Assembly: GCA_003439945.1 (NCBI GenBank) | Contig: QVRM01001464.1 | Span: forward strand, 17,761 to 81,760 | Length of the DNA: 64,000 nucleotides | Source of the DNA: Dermanyssus gallinae | Taxonomy: Eukaryota > Arthropoda > Arachnida > Mesostigmata > Dermanyssidae | Direction: 5' to 3' | Notes under the pieces: model-generated | What the model was told of the DNA's origin: nothing | Seen by the model: only the letters and a program-made list of their open reading frames with translations | Databases searched by the model: none | Shown: positions 47,140-59,039 of the stretch, one piece after another | Layout: every line of letters begins with the position of its first letter | How positions within the stretch are numbered: the first letter of the stretch is position 1 | Translations under genes and position numbers: made by a program

Positions 47140-48310
47140 TTCTATATACAACGCAAGTATAGTAGTACACGGCAACTACTTCTACATCACGACGTAACCG
47201 TTATATGACGACTCTAGAACGCGAATACCGTTAAACGACGACCTTACAAATCGAGCACCGTATACGATGACCCTCAAACGAGAGTACCGTTATACGACAG
47301 CCCTAGAACGCGCTACCTTTATACGACGATGATTAGAAAGCAAGTCTCGGTAACGACAACCCCTAGAATGCAAACCTTAATTAACGACAAACCTTAGAAC
47401 ATGAGCACCATTATACGACGATGCCTAGAAAGCAAGTGCAGTTGCACTACGATCTCTAGACCGCGAGTACCACTAGCGAGTACCCCCAAAATCTAAGTAC
47501 CGTTAAACGACGACCCCCTATAAAGCGAGTACCTTTATGCGACAGCCGCTAAAACGCAAACACCACTACACGGCGATGCTTAGAAAGCGAGCACAATTAC
47601 ACTATGACCCCTAGACCGCGAGTACCGTTAACGAGTACCCCTGGCCTGCGAAAACCTTTACTTGGCGACCCCTAGAAAGCCAGTACCCTTACTCGACGAC
47701 CCCTAGAGCGCGGGTACCTCTAACCGACGGCCCCTAGAACGCGAGTACCTTTACACGACGACCCCAGAAAGCGAGTTCCGTTACACGGCAACCCTTAAAA
47801 CGCGAGTACCTTAACACGACGACCTCAACGCAGGTGCTGTTACCCACACAACGCAGGTGCTGTTACCCGACGACCCCTAGAACGCAAGTACCTTTAAACG
47901 AAAAGCCCTAGAACGCCGATTGTGTTACCCGACGACCCCTAAAACGCGAGTGCCTTTGCATGGCAAATTCTAGAACGCGAGTACTGTTAACGACGACCGC
48001 CAGAAAGCGAGTGCTGTCAACGACTCCCAACTTTTCGGGGCTGACTCTTAGCCAAGATTTAACGTCCACGGGACTGCTTTTCGCATTGCTTCATAGGCGG
48101 ACCCCATACATACAACTGTGCAACGGTGGGGTTCGAACCCGCGCACCTAAATGTCTCATCTGGTCGCGAGGCACAGGCGAATGCATCACACCCTAGACAG
48201 CGAGCACCTTTGCACGACGGTCCCCTCTATCGCTACTCGACGAGCCCAAGAACACGGCTATGCCTACAACGCGAGCGCCGCTGCACGGCTACTCTTACAA
48301 CGTCGGCACT
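47140..48310 (+). repeat. 31-bp minisatellite with 155-bp higher-order period
   Basis: About 27 or more units near CGACGACCCCTAGAACGCGA-GTACCGTTAAA (31 bp) fill 47,190-48,020, with weaker units at both ends. Variant units recur five units apart: GATGCYTAGAAAGC at 47,420 and 47,575, each followed by CTAGACCGCGAGTACC and CGAGTACCC. The starts at 47,416 and 47,571 are exactly 155 bp apart. A reverse SINE B splits the array, and two to three units follow at about 48,188-48,305. There is no spacer/repeat alternation of a CRISPR. Confidence 0.9.
48030..48192 (-). mobile_element. SINE family B copy inside the minisatellite
   Basis: On the minus strand: GGGTTCGAACCCC, CCGTTGCACAGTTGTATGTA, GGACGTTAAATCTTGGCTAA and GAGTCAGCCCCGAAAAG. 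The 5' head is diverged. No clear target duplication was found in the repetitive flanks. Confidence 0.85.
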
Positions 48311-50290
48311 CGACTACATTAACAGCTTTAGCATAATTGGGTGGGTCTTACTTCAGCGTCACAACTACTTGCCGATATTATGATTGCTCTCGAGAAGTAA
48401 TTGGCAAATGTCCGTCTGCATGTGGCTTGCTAGTGTGGGCTACAACCCGCCAAAAAAGTTTAATTTCTCCGACCCACTCTCCAACTTGAAGTGCTGGCGT
48501 CTTACCACAAGCAGCCACGGAAAGGGCGATGATCTACTCAATTGTGGCATCTTCCAACCCGCGGAAGCTAGGTGGAGGCTTCTTGCGGCTTGGCATCTGG
48601 GGAGGCGCAGGGGCGCACTGCTTCGTCCATGCTGTCGATTGTCACAGTGGGACATGTGCGGTGCGGACACTAGCGCATGGAAGACCCTCCGCTACCTCTC
48701 CTCTAGACTATTTAGCTCACCTTGCCATAGAATGTCAAAGGTGGTGCCCTTATTTTCTTTGCGTGCCTTGTTATCAATCTGGTGCCGAATTGTTGTGCCT
48801 TTAGATCCTAGGTAATAGTTAGCTGCTTAGAGTGCTGCTCCTGTGCTCATGCCCGTCACGGTCGAGGAAAAGGGAAGCGGAAACCCTGGTGAACTCGTAG
48901 CAAACGCATTTCCTTGCAATCCTCCGCTGTGATGGTGTTGCAGTTGGACCTCCGTTTTCCTTGATTGTTATGCGCGGCCTGGCGTATCTCTATCGCTGTC
49001 AGACAGAGCGCCCGTGTTTGAAGGATCCAAGCATTCTTTACACAGTCCCGCCCAGCACAGAGCTAATCAAAGGGCGCTTTTAAATTGCTTTTTACGCACC
49101 ATGTCTTAGCCGGCCGCTTTGTTATACGCAGACTACAGGATTTACCGGACTTCAAAGTCTTGCTAAAGTCCATCACGGCGCACTGAGAGTGCGTTTTTCC
49201 CCAGACTGCGGCAAATAATAGCGCTGCATCAGGGATTGTATCTCGAAAACGCAACTATATCCGAGAAGCAATTGATGAGCGTCAATTAACTAATCGGGCA
49301 GACCGTCAAGCCACTACAGTGTGTCAACCACTTGTGCAGCTCACGTTTTTCGACGTCGACAATCAGATGGGCCTTAAGAGGTAAGCCCTTCGTCTTGCCG
49401 CGTACGTTTTTGACTAATGGTCTTGCAAACAGGGGCCAGCGGACAGAACACGGATTCACCTCAGCTAAAAGCCCGAAACGTACCTGGGCTCCTTATCAGC
49501 TATCGAGCGTATCGGCTATTATCTCTCGGCTTTCACAATGGGACTGCGTTCAGTGCCTGTTCGTAGTTTGAGATGTCTACGCAAACGTAAGCTGTTTGCT
49601 AGGGCGGGACCAGCCATTGGCCGCCGTGAACTTCTACTGGTGGTCCGTTACATTCTCCACCCATTTACAGTGAAACAATTCGAGCAAATTACATCTTCTT
49701 ATATAAAAACATATTAAATCGTGCGTTGGGATCGGCCCGATCATCCCGAAATCCCATGGGATCAAGTTGAGCGTACACAATCATCAGACAGCCTACTTCT
49801 AAGCCGTAGGCAGAATAGTACAGCGACCGGTGTGTGATCAGTGTATTGCTTGCTTCTCTACTTTTGTCTCGATATCATCCTGGCCGAAGCCTCCTGCTTC
49901 CGTAGCCGTTCCGTTTTTCATCAGGTCCCGTCGCCAGAGGATCGTCCCTCTCTGCAGGCCTCCGTCGCCAGGAACGTTCCGTCAGTTTAGACAGCAAATC
50001 GGTTGGCCATTCAGTCGGCACGTATGATAGAACAAATAACCACTGTTATTTGATTCGCCATCCCGCCACCACCATTCTGTCAGCGGCCGTTCTCTTCAGA
50101 CACTTTGTCTTTGTCGTAATAGTCTTCAATCGGCAGTTGGCGTATTTCTCGGTAGTCGGTGCCTTTCTCGGCAGTCGCTGTCTTTCTCGGCAGTCTCGGT
50201 GTCTTTTCGACACTCTGCCACCTGGTACTATGATGCTATTACAGGACACATACGCACGCTTGCACGTATGTCCGCTTGCTTCTTTAGTCC
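48311..50290. other. No recognisable gene
   Basis: A 143-codon plus frame (48,384-48,815) and a 79-codon frame (49,332-49,571) show no known motif, and the opposite strand is open too. It may be old mobile-element sequence. Confidence 0.4.
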
Positions 50291-50329
50291 GTAGCAGTGC
50301 ACGTGAGCAACGTCATCACGACCATCATG

Positions 50330-50960
50330 TGCGGCGGCAGTGGCGGCGGCGCTGCTGGCGGGCAGCGCCCCGCTGTTCATCATAGTCGCCTGCTAACGAA
50401 GGCACGTAGACATGCATCCATTCGTTCCGGCGGACGGCGGTTGACTGTTGACGTTCACCGCCCGCTGCAGCAGCAGCAGCGGCGCCAGTTCTTCGTCTTA
50501 ACGTCGTCGTTGTCCTGACTCGTCGTTTCTCTCTTCTCGTTGTTGTTATGCTTGGTGTTGTTGTTGTTGTTTCTGTTGCCATCATTCACGGGTCCGCCGC
50601 CGACGTCGAGTTGTTGTTGTCGTCGTCGTTGCCGTGGTCGTCATTGGTTTGACGCCTGCTCCTTCTGCGACGGCTGGTGCACATTCCGGCCGGCAGAGGG
50701 CGCTGCTGCCGCAGCCGGCACTTCGTTCGTTGCCCCTTTTCGTCGACGTCGTCGTTGTCGTCGTCGTCGTTGTCGTCGTGTCTCGCACATGATGATGATG
50801 ATGATGACGATGCTGATGATGATCCGGGCCAAGACGAAGAGGAAAACACTTCTCATGATGTTGATGATGATGAAAATCATGTTGTTGTCGTTGTGTTGCT
50901 GTTGTTGTTGATGATGATCATGAGCTTGGCGATGGTGAAGATGGCATCGATGAGGCAGGG
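50330..50960. repeat. GC-rich triplet-repeat stretch
   Basis: GGC, CAG, GTT, GTC and GAT tracts in succession, including (GTC)n at about 50,742-50,778 and (GAT)n at 50,788-50,822. Open frames on both strands are Thr-, Arg-, Ser- or Asp-rich artefacts. Confidence 0.8.
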
Positions 50961-50999
50961 AGCGCACGAGGAGCAGAAGGAAGGGGGGTGACGTGGGTC

Positions 51000-52939
51000 T
51001 CCCTCTCTCATCCCCCCCCCCCCTGCAAAGGAGGCGCACGGGCAAGCGGGGAGGGGGAAGGGGGAGGTGTCAGTGGCAGGGGAAAGAACCAGTTCGGCCA
51101 AGACGGCGGCTAACCTGTGTAAGTAAGTAAGTAAGCAAGTGTTCGTGCAGCACGGGCGGCGAATAAGTCAGCGACTGTGGCGCCACCTGCTGGCAGGGTC
51201 TGCAGGCTGGCACGCAGACGGGCAGACGGGTGAGCGTTCACAGTTGCCGCCGACGGACCAGCGACCAACAGAGGCGAATGGCGATTGGACGTCGGTGGAC
51301 CGACAATCGTAGATAGGCAAACAGATGAACGGGGACGCACGTAGCGACGGATGAACGGTTGAACTAAAGGCCCCAATGACGACGACGGCGACGACGACGA
51401 AAGGCCGCAGCCGCTAGCTAGAGACAACAGCAGCAGCATCAGCGCCAACGCCAGCAGGAACGACGACAATAGATGATAGACAAGATATAGATGACAAAGT
51501 CGTGTCGAGTTAAGTGAACTGCTGCCGGCGGTGTCTGCCGTCAGATTCGACGGGGTCGGCGGACTCTAAGAGCGGAGTTCGATCTCTTCGAGTTCGACTA
51601 CGCCCTCTGTCTTTTCCGCGGCGTAACGACAACCTCGGCTTCAATCCAGCCGAGAGGTTCGATTTCGGGTTCGAGCCGAGCTGACAGGTTCTAACCTCTA
51701 GTCGACAGGCCGAATCGCCGTTGCTGACGCTTTCAGATTACAGGTTTCAGTGTGAGGAACGACAGCAGAACCAACCAGCCTGTCTGCGACCTACAAAACA
51801 GAACGAGAGGAACAAGAAAAGGAAAACTTTGTGTCTAGAGTTTCGACCAGATCGGACGAGGGAAATAGGGTCGGATTATTGCCGTTGTCACTGCAGGTGT
51901 CGCTATTGTTGCTGGTGTGCGGATTGTTGCTGTCGACAGTGTTGTGCCCGTTTCGGCCCTGTAGTTGTTGTTGTTGCTGGTGTTGCTGCAGCTGTTAAAA
52001 GTAGGTGGCAACCTCAACAACAGGTGGTCCCTTGAGTCACAGTAACAGGCTTGCTCGTTCAATGTGTAGTGTGGAGATCCTTAAGAAGCAATCTTCATCA
52101 TCATATTCCTCTTCTGCTGCTGCTGTTGCTTAAGAAGCAATCTTCATCATCATCATCATCATCTTCGTCGTCGTTTTCATCTGCTTCTCGTCCTCTTATC
52201 AACAACTGGAAACGTAGCGTAGTTATTCGGCTTTCGGAGTTTGATGTGTGACTGGTGGTGAAAGTTTTGGTGGCGCTGTTGTGGTGGTACACACACGATC
52301 GTTACGGGGATCTGGCATTGTGACATTGTGTGCGGCTTGATCGATCCACCGATCAACGAACAATTCTACGTGTGGATCGGGTCATCACAAGCCGTCATTG
52401 AGTTGATTGCTGCGGAACACGAATTCAGACGCAACACAAGCAACAACAACAACAGCAACAACAACGACGCAGCCAGCCGGTCGGCAAACATCAACAACAC
52501 GCGTTCGAGAAAGGGAGAGATAGCAAAAGAGAGAGATATCGTTGGAGAGTGTGTGTGTATGCTTGTGCCTGTGGGTGGGAAAGAGAGATTAAGCCAAACT
52601 GACGAAGAAACGTGCTTACGCGACACAGCCTAGCTGAGTCCACGATATACATATCCTGAGATCGCTCTGAAGAAGATCGGTCTCAGAAAAGGGGGGCTGG
52701 AAGAGCTCGTCAAGGCGCTTCATTCGTGTTGCGCGTTCAGTGTCGACGAGTTGTGCGAGCGACGAGTGTGAAGCTGTGTGACCAAACAACAAAGTTGCCT
52801 TCGGTTTGCTTCGGCCCATCATCGTCACCTCAGCCGGGCGGCATCGATCGTATTGTTGAGTAGTGTGTTCGCCCGGTGTGTTCGTTTGTCGAGCTTCGAG
52901 TTCAGTGTTTCGGAGCGGAGCGGCAAGACCGGCCTCGCC
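51000..52939 (+). other. Upstream region and probable 5' UTR of the exon at 52,940
   Basis: GC-rich for this window, with (AAC)n at 52,437-52,470 and (TCA)n at 52,144-52,168. A TTCAGTG initiator-like site lies near 52,736, but no matching DPE or TATA was seen. An in-frame upstream ATG at 52,778 exists; the one at 52,940 has the better context. The start of transcription is not determined. Confidence 0.35.
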
Positions 52940-53180
52940 ATGTGCTGTTCGGCCGTTACGCTTTCGCTGGCCACGATCACGGCCGTGCTCGGCCTGCTCT
53001 GCCTGACGGTGGCGTTCGGCACCGACTCGTGGATGGAGATCCGCGTCAACCGAACGCACATCCGAAACGCGCTCCAGAAGGACACCGACGACTACCGGTC
53101 GTTCGAGACGCAGCTCGAGTACTTCTCGCGCGACGTTGGGCTACTCAGGATATGCTTTCCCGACAAACGGCCCAAGACGA
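52940..53180 (+). CDS. First coding exon, claudin/PMP22/TMEM178-like four-pass membrane protein
   Basis: The ATG at 52,940 in GCCATGT context starts MCCSAVTLSLATITAVLGLL, a first transmembrane helix to about residue 24 (LTVAFGTDSW). An extracellular loop follows, with an N-glycosylation site (NRT, about residue 34) and GLLRICF (about residues 67-73). The W...GLx...C arrangement is that of claudin/PMP22/TARP/TMEM178 relatives, where the loop usually has W-GLW-C-C. Here the Trp of GLW is Leu. The exon ends CCAAGACGA|GTGAGT at 53,180/53,181, a consensus donor, leaving 80 codons plus one base. The other three helices must be in later exons, which I could not find in the remaining 11 kb. TMEM178-like or calcium-channel-gamma-like is the best guess. 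Role unproven. Confidence 0.6.
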
Positions 53181-53186
53181 GTGAGT
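53181..53186 (+). promoter_or_regulatory. 5' splice site
   Basis: GTGAGT directly after the open exon; read through, the frame stops within a few codons (53,188). Confidence 0.65.
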
Positions 53187-53234
53187 GAACACGAGACGAA
53201 TCACTACTACGTTGTGCTTTCCACAAAATACCAC

Positions 53235-53237
<3 letters not shown>

Positions 53238-53275
<38 letters not shown>
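53238..53275. repeat. (TA)n microsatellite in the putative intron
   Basis: About 18 TA units. Further TA tracts lie at 53,541-53,592 and 53,820-53,870. Confidence 0.95.
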
Positions 53276-53277
<2 letters not shown>

Positions 53278-53536
53278 CTTTCTATTTTAGCATAAGCTGC
53301 TTTGTTATAAGATGATGCTGTCTTGCCATATGTCCCCACACGGAACGTTTTGTCTCGTTCGAACTTGAATGCAGAACTTGAGCGCAGTAACGACTAGTCT
53401 TTTCCTATTCTGTCGAATTAAACTGAAAAATTAAACTGGAAGACGTTTTCTGTTCTGTACATAATTTACTGTTTAAGAACACACAGTTGCACAGGTTTTA
53501 ACGAAAGCTAAAAGAGTCGAGCACGTGTTCCAATCT

Positions 53537-53540
<4 letters not shown>

Positions 53541-53592
<52 letters not shown>
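53541..53592. repeat. (TA)n microsatellite
   Basis: About 26 TA units. Confidence 0.95.
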
Positions 53593-53594
<2 letters not shown>

Positions 53595-53816
53595 TAATTC
53601 ATTTAATTTGTTTGTAAGTAGGAGGCAACAATTATTTCCTTATGGACGTATACATCGGATAAAATGAACGAAAACATCACACATTCACCAGGTCCAACCG
53701 TGTTCGGTCTAGTAGAACTCCACGCACAGAGGCGACGTCACCACGCTGAATATCCAGAGATAGCCTCTGGTGCAGGTAATCGGCAGCTCTGGGGTTTCCT
53801 GTCAAACGGGTGAGCG

Positions 53817-53819
<3 letters not shown>

Positions 53820-53870
<51 letters not shown>
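53820..53870. repeat. (TA)n microsatellite
   Basis: About 25 TA units. Confidence 0.95.
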
Positions 53871-53876
<6 letters not shown>

Positions 53877-54727
53877 TTAGGAGTTAATGCAGTGTGTATG
53901 TGTAAGCTCGTTGAGTAAGCTAACCTCGCTACAGCCTTCGGTATTGTTTTTATCGCTGTGGGTATGTAGGCCATACGAAAAGTACTTTGCTAGCGTCTAT
54001 GTGTGACAGTGACTCTAACGGACTGTTCAATTTGGAGCGGAGGCCACCGCCGCACTGGTCGTCCTCTGCATTGATACGTGCGGCCTCTGAGATTCACTTC
54101 AGGTGGCGCTTAAACTTTAAAAGTAAGCGTACCCCACCCGATAATCTCAATGCACGGACACGCAAGCCTTGTTAGATCTTGTCAACCTTTGAGAAGTTAA
54201 CGGCTTCTAGTGAGGTGTGTGGGCACTGTTCTGTTTCACAAAGCTATCTGAACATAAATTCACCAAGCCGTCGCTATACATGTATATGTATATATATATA
54301 TATATATATATACAATGTTGTCGTTCTTATCACACAGTCCGTAGGCGATTCTCGGCCTCTGAGGCAACACACTTCAAGTAGTGCTTAAAACTCGAAGGGT
54401 AGCCTCGATAAGAACGACAACATGAGGTCGCCTCGTATCTGAAGGCAACGCCAGATAGTTGACCGCGATTTCGCTTCATTTGTTGGTCCGTATCGTGTTG
54501 TTCGGTTCGGCTGGTCATGCATGATTGACGCGGAAGATTGATCGGCACCCGCAAAGCCAAGGACTAAGAACCGGACACAAATTAAAGACACAAGCCCTTT
54601 TTAGCAGCAGTTGAACGAACAAAAACGCCTTGCTTATTGCCTACGAGTTCGCAGCCTGTGTAGTGGCGGTTTGTAGTATCTATCCGTAGCAGCGCCTGAA
54701 AACGCCATACTGTAAATCCATACATAC

Positions 54728-54765
54728 AGTCGAATGAATGCATGCATGCATGCATTCATTCGACT
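54728..54765. repeat. Perfect 38-bp palindrome
   Basis: AGTCGAATGAATGCATGCA followed directly by its exact reverse complement, with no spacer. The core is four overlapping ATGCAT/TGCA units. Confidence 0.97.
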
Positions 54766-54769
54766 ACTT

Positions 54770-55880
54770 GGTTAGTAAGTTTGAGATTAAAGAATCTCTC
54801 TCGTAAATGAGAGAATGAAATCCTCTAATTTACGACACCGAAACGAGCAGAAACACTATCTTCAGATAGACCCGGACGTCTGACCTGAAGTCGTTCTTTT
54901 TTGAACAGCGACAACAGAGAAATGCACATAGACGTATCCAAGACAAATCGTTTGTCAGGAAAGTAGTGTCAGCGTCACATAATAAGTCACATAATGGTAT
55001 AAGTAGTTGTAATAGTGATGATAATAAATAAGATTTACGTGAGCACTTCACGCACGTCGCCCCGCCCCAACCTAACCTAACTAGCGTCTTTACGGGGCTG
55101 TAGTCGGTGCCAGTAATACACTGTTGGAGAACACCGCAGTATCGACTCTGACGAAAAAAAAAAGATAATGTTGTCTTTAGTGTAGTTTTTTTCTGTCTTT
55201 GGCGGCCTGGGATGTAGCACGTCTGCAAGTTATACTGTGGCGAGCGCATGGCGTGCTTTTTTCTTGAATTGCAAAGCTATGATTAGCAACGGGGCGGTTC
55301 GACTCTCACCATCTAGCGGTCCACTTGTGTCTAAATGCTTTTCGTTGACTGATCGATGGCTCCCGTTACGAACTGTGTGCGGCCAACCAGTGCGGAGTAA
55401 TAGAACATTTCCCTCTACATTGGACGTAGTGCATCGTCCGTGTCTAAAGAGAGCGGTACTGCTCGATCTACCCAAGAACAATTCGTGCCTGCCTCTATCT
55501 GTCACACATTTAGCTTGATGGCATGATGAAATGATATGAAAACCGGATGATAAAAGACAAAGCGCCGACCTTCCTTGACAGCTTCATTTGCTGAAAATCT
55601 ATTTGAACACGGGCAGAAACCACAGTAAATATTCAACTCTACGCGAATGAGAATATTTGCCAAACGTTACTTTTTGGAAATCGTCTTTCGTCGGACGCGC
55701 TGACAGTGTTTGTATCTGCAAGTCGATATGCATATGTCGACTTCACTTGGCTGTATCGTGTTGTCGCTCACTAGGTTGCGAAGGCAAAGTATATATGTGA
55801 AAAAAAAGCAAAATCGGTGTCACACATATACTGCGGAATTTATGCTGGGGTTTTACCTCAAATTACCCGAGGGATGGCTT
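54770..55880. other. No recognisable gene
   Basis: Both strands are open at 55,230-55,518 (about 91-93 codons) without known motifs. Confidence 0.4.
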
Positions 55881-55891
55881 TAATAAGAACG

Positions 55892-55921
<30 letters not shown>
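55892..55921. repeat. (ATT)n microsatellite
   Basis: Ten ATT units. Confidence 0.95.
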
Positions 55922-55922
<1 letters not shown>

Positions 55923-56072
55923 TCACTAACACTGTAATTGTTCGCCATTTATCACTGTTATCAGCAAATTAACAGAAAGTTAGTTGCACAAAAAAAAGAG
56001 GAAGAATATGCGTTTATAAGATGATCCCGGCGACCAACAGACGAATTGAATAATAGTGATCATAAGGCAAAT

Positions 56073-56078
<6 letters not shown>

Positions 56079-56113
<35 letters not shown>
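56079..56113. repeat. (TA)n microsatellite
   Basis: About 16 TA units. Confidence 0.95.
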
Positions 56114-56114
<1 letters not shown>

Positions 56115-56753
56115 GCCGATACACATCGTAGACGGAATGTTTTTTTCTATCGTCACCAGCCACCAACAAGCATCAAAGCGTCGCGACCAGAATCGCAGCG
56201 ATTTTTCATTGCTTCTCCCCCCCTCCTGCCGGCCCAGTTCGTCTTGTCTCGATGAGATGACGCTGACGTCGCCAGCAGGTACCGATGGATGCATCACACA
56301 GATGAATACTACATACGTATATACGTTCGCCTTGACTAACCAACAGAGTCGCCGCCACCGCCGCTGTTTGTCCGTCCACTCCACCACCACCCCACTCCGC
56401 ACCCCTCGCCCTCGCCGTCGCATTCTTCGGCGGGAGATCTTTGGGCTAAAGAAGAGAGACAAAAACGACGACGACGAAGAAGATGATGATGAAGAAGACG
56501 AAGAAGAAAACGTCAGACCTGTCTCTACGTACGGGCGTCTGTACGTCAGCCTGCCTGCCCGTCTGTATCTGCATGTAAAAGACCTGTCTCGTTGTCGTTG
56601 CACGTACCAGCTACCAGCTATCCAGGTGGTGGGTACCATGTACCAGCTACCAGAGGACCATCGGCAGAAGATCACTAAAATGATCATCACTCGCCATGTA
56701 GTAGACGCAGAGTGTGGGAGAACCACCACTGCTACCGCCGTCGCCACCATCAG

Positions 56754-56925
56754 CAGTACCCCCTCCAGTAGTACCACCCCTTCAGTAGTACCACCCCTTC
56801 AGTAGTACCACCCCTTCAGTAGTACCCCCCCTCCAGTAGTACCCCCCCTCCAGTAGTACACCCCTCTAATAGACCCCCTTCCCAGCAGTACCCCCTCCAG
56901 TAGTACCCCCCCCCCCTCCCCAGCA
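56754..56925 (+). repeat. ~17-18-bp minisatellite
   Basis: Units CAGTAGTACCACCCCTT and CAGTAGTACCCCCCCTC repeat about nine times with C-run length variation. Confidence 0.85.
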
Positions 56926-57239
56926 GAGGTAAAAGCTTTGGCTTTACAAGCAGCTACGGGAGCAGAAGACGACGACCAACCAGCCGCCGATATACGGTCG
57001 TAGTACGGTTCGCCGTAGCGCTCGGCGTAGTCTTACAACAGCCAGCGGGGCGGTCGGCTGATCCCGACCCGCTGTTTGCTGGCTGGCTTGTTTCTACCCT
57101 CGCTCTTGATTCTGTTTGCCGTGTTCGTCTCGACGTTCCGTCGTCGTCCTCCGTTCGTCCGTTCGAAGTGGGCCCCCCATCGAAGGGAAACCGAAAATTA
57201 ACGTTGCCGGCAACGTTGCCGACGAAGACATTGACCGCA

Positions 57240-57610
57240 GCAGCAGCAGCAACAGCAGCAGCAGAAGATGAAGATAGACAAGATGAAGAAGAAGATGAAA
57301 ACACCCCATACGCACGGCCGAATGGATATCGCTAGATAGATACCGCTGGCCGAACTGAAAAGCCAACCTGAACGGTGCTTGGTGTTTTTCTCTGTCTGCT
57401 TACGTGTTGTCGGCGCGAAGCGACAACAACAACAACAACAACAACAGCAGCAACAGTAGCACCAACAACAGCAGCAGCAGGAGCAACAACAACAATAACA
57501 GCAACAACAACAATAACAGCAACAACAAAAACAACAACAGCAACAACAACAACAACAACAACGGCGATGATGGCGGCTACGGCGGCGGCAATAACAACAA
57601 CAACAAATTC
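57240..57610 (+). repeat. CAG/CAA/AAC triplet tracts
   Basis: CAG at 57,238-57,265 and a long CAA/CAG/AAC run at 57,421-57,610 with GAT interruptions. All three plus frames (Gln, Asn, Thr) and minus frames (Val, Leu) are open. Confidence 0.9.
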
Positions 57611-57957
57611 AGCATCAACAACAAATACTCTCAACAACCAATCGGCGGTACGACTAACACGGATCTGTGCGGTGTGTGTGTGTGTGTTCATCTAACGATC
57701 TCGTCGTGTTTGCCCCACATGGACATGGACACGGACATTGACACTCACGCACAATTCGCACAATCTTCGTTTGCTTCTTCTGCTGTGTCTGGAGGGGCTC
57801 GTCATACATGTTCCTATATACTCTGTTCTCTCTCTCTCTCTCGGGCCGCTCTCATCTCGCCGGCACCGCCGATTATTATAGATCGCCGGCCGTACGCAGT
57901 TAGCTCGACTATATCGATCGTGTCTAGCTGACACAGGCGGGCTTCCCCACGTTTACC

Positions 57958-57969
57958 ACACACACACAC

Positions 57970-58010
<41 letters not shown>

Positions 58011-58016
58011 TATGCA
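57958..58016. repeat. (CA)n-(TA)n compound microsatellite
   Basis: ACACACACAC then TATATA with CATATATA breaks. Confidence 0.95.
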
Positions 58017-58361
58017 TATGGACATGCCTGAACCACCGAATATACGTGCATACCTAGCTAGAGAGGTTCTAGTCTAGTAGCTTATTTGCTGGAGACGCTA
58101 TTTCGCTACCATGTCGCCTTGATGCTGATGGTTGTAGTAGGTCGATTGATGGTGGCGGCGGCGGCCTATTGGTGTTTAGATATCCCGGCATTTTTTGGTC
58201 TTTGACTATGTCGGGAATAGAGAAAGACAAGAATATATAAATATATATATATATATATATAAAGAGACAGGGACTACGGACGTAAAGGTCGACAGACTCT
58301 CTAAAGCATGTTTTGCTATAAACTTGAGAGCGTAGACCATAGTTCCAGTAGTAGTAGTCGA

Positions 58362-58557
58362 GCCCGGTGGCGTAGTAGGTGCATTCGTCTGCGCCGCGCG
58401 ACCGGGGTAGACACATAGGCGCTGCACGGGTTCGAGCCCCACCCGTTGCACCGATTTGTATTTATGGGGGTAGTCCGTCTATGAAGCAATGTGAAAAACA
58501 GTTCCGTGGACGTTAAATCTTGGCTGAGGGTTAGCCCGAAAAGTTTACATTACATTT
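58362..58557 (+). mobile_element. SINE family B copy with 15-bp TSD
   Basis: A perfect direct repeat AGTAGTAGTAGTCGA at 58,347-58,361 and 58,558-58,572 flanks it. Head GCCCGGTGGCGTAGTAGGTG, B-box GGGTTCGAGCCCC, GGACGTTAAATCTTGGCTGA and end AGCCCGAAAAGTTTACATTA. The target, like that of the 39.7-kb copy, is a (TAG)n tract. Confidence 0.92.
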
Positions 58558-58982
58558 AGTAGTAGTAGTCGAAACAACAGCAGCAGTGGCAACAACAATA
58601 ACAACGACAACAGCAGATTTAACAGCAACAGCAGATTTAACAACCACGACGAAGAGACTAAAACACCGGTACGGCATCAGTTGTGTCGCTCTATCGAATG
58701 AGGTTGAGCCTTTACTGACCCGCCCCCTGTATCATTAGTCCGACCTCTGCCTCTCGGAGATGGATGGCCGTGTAGATAGACAGATTTTTCAATCATCCCA
58801 TAGAGAATTCTCGGCAAAACACCCAGCATCAGCAGTCGCCTTCTTCGTCGTCGTCGTCGTTGTTGTTGTTAGCGATGCTGTTAATGTTGTTGTGATTTTG
58901 TCGTTCACATAGTGGTTATTGTTGTTCCTGTTGTTGTTTGTGTGGTTGTCGTTGCTAGGGTATATTTATTTACGTGCGTACA

Positions 58983-58983
<1 letters not shown>

Positions 58984-59033
<50 letters not shown>
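58984..59033. repeat. (TA)n microsatellite
   Basis: About 22 TA units. Confidence 0.95.
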
Positions 59034-59034
<1 letters not shown>

Positions 59035-59039
59035 CACCT

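Noticed and set aside
47140..48310. CRISPR array
   Set aside because: Units are contiguous with no unique spacers, vary freely, and the genome is eukaryotic.
50540..51045. Overlapping 100-134-codon ORFs on both strands
   Set aside because: All are driven by GTT, GTC, GAT and GAC triplet repeats.
55068..55084. Interstitial telomere repeat (CCTAA)n
   Set aside because: Only about two units of AACCTAACCTAAC, easily chance.
56056..56805. 249-codon plus-strand ORF
   Set aside because: It starts in a TA repeat, crosses Arg-, Asp/Glu- and Thr/Ser-rich simple sequence, and the minus strand is open over the same span.
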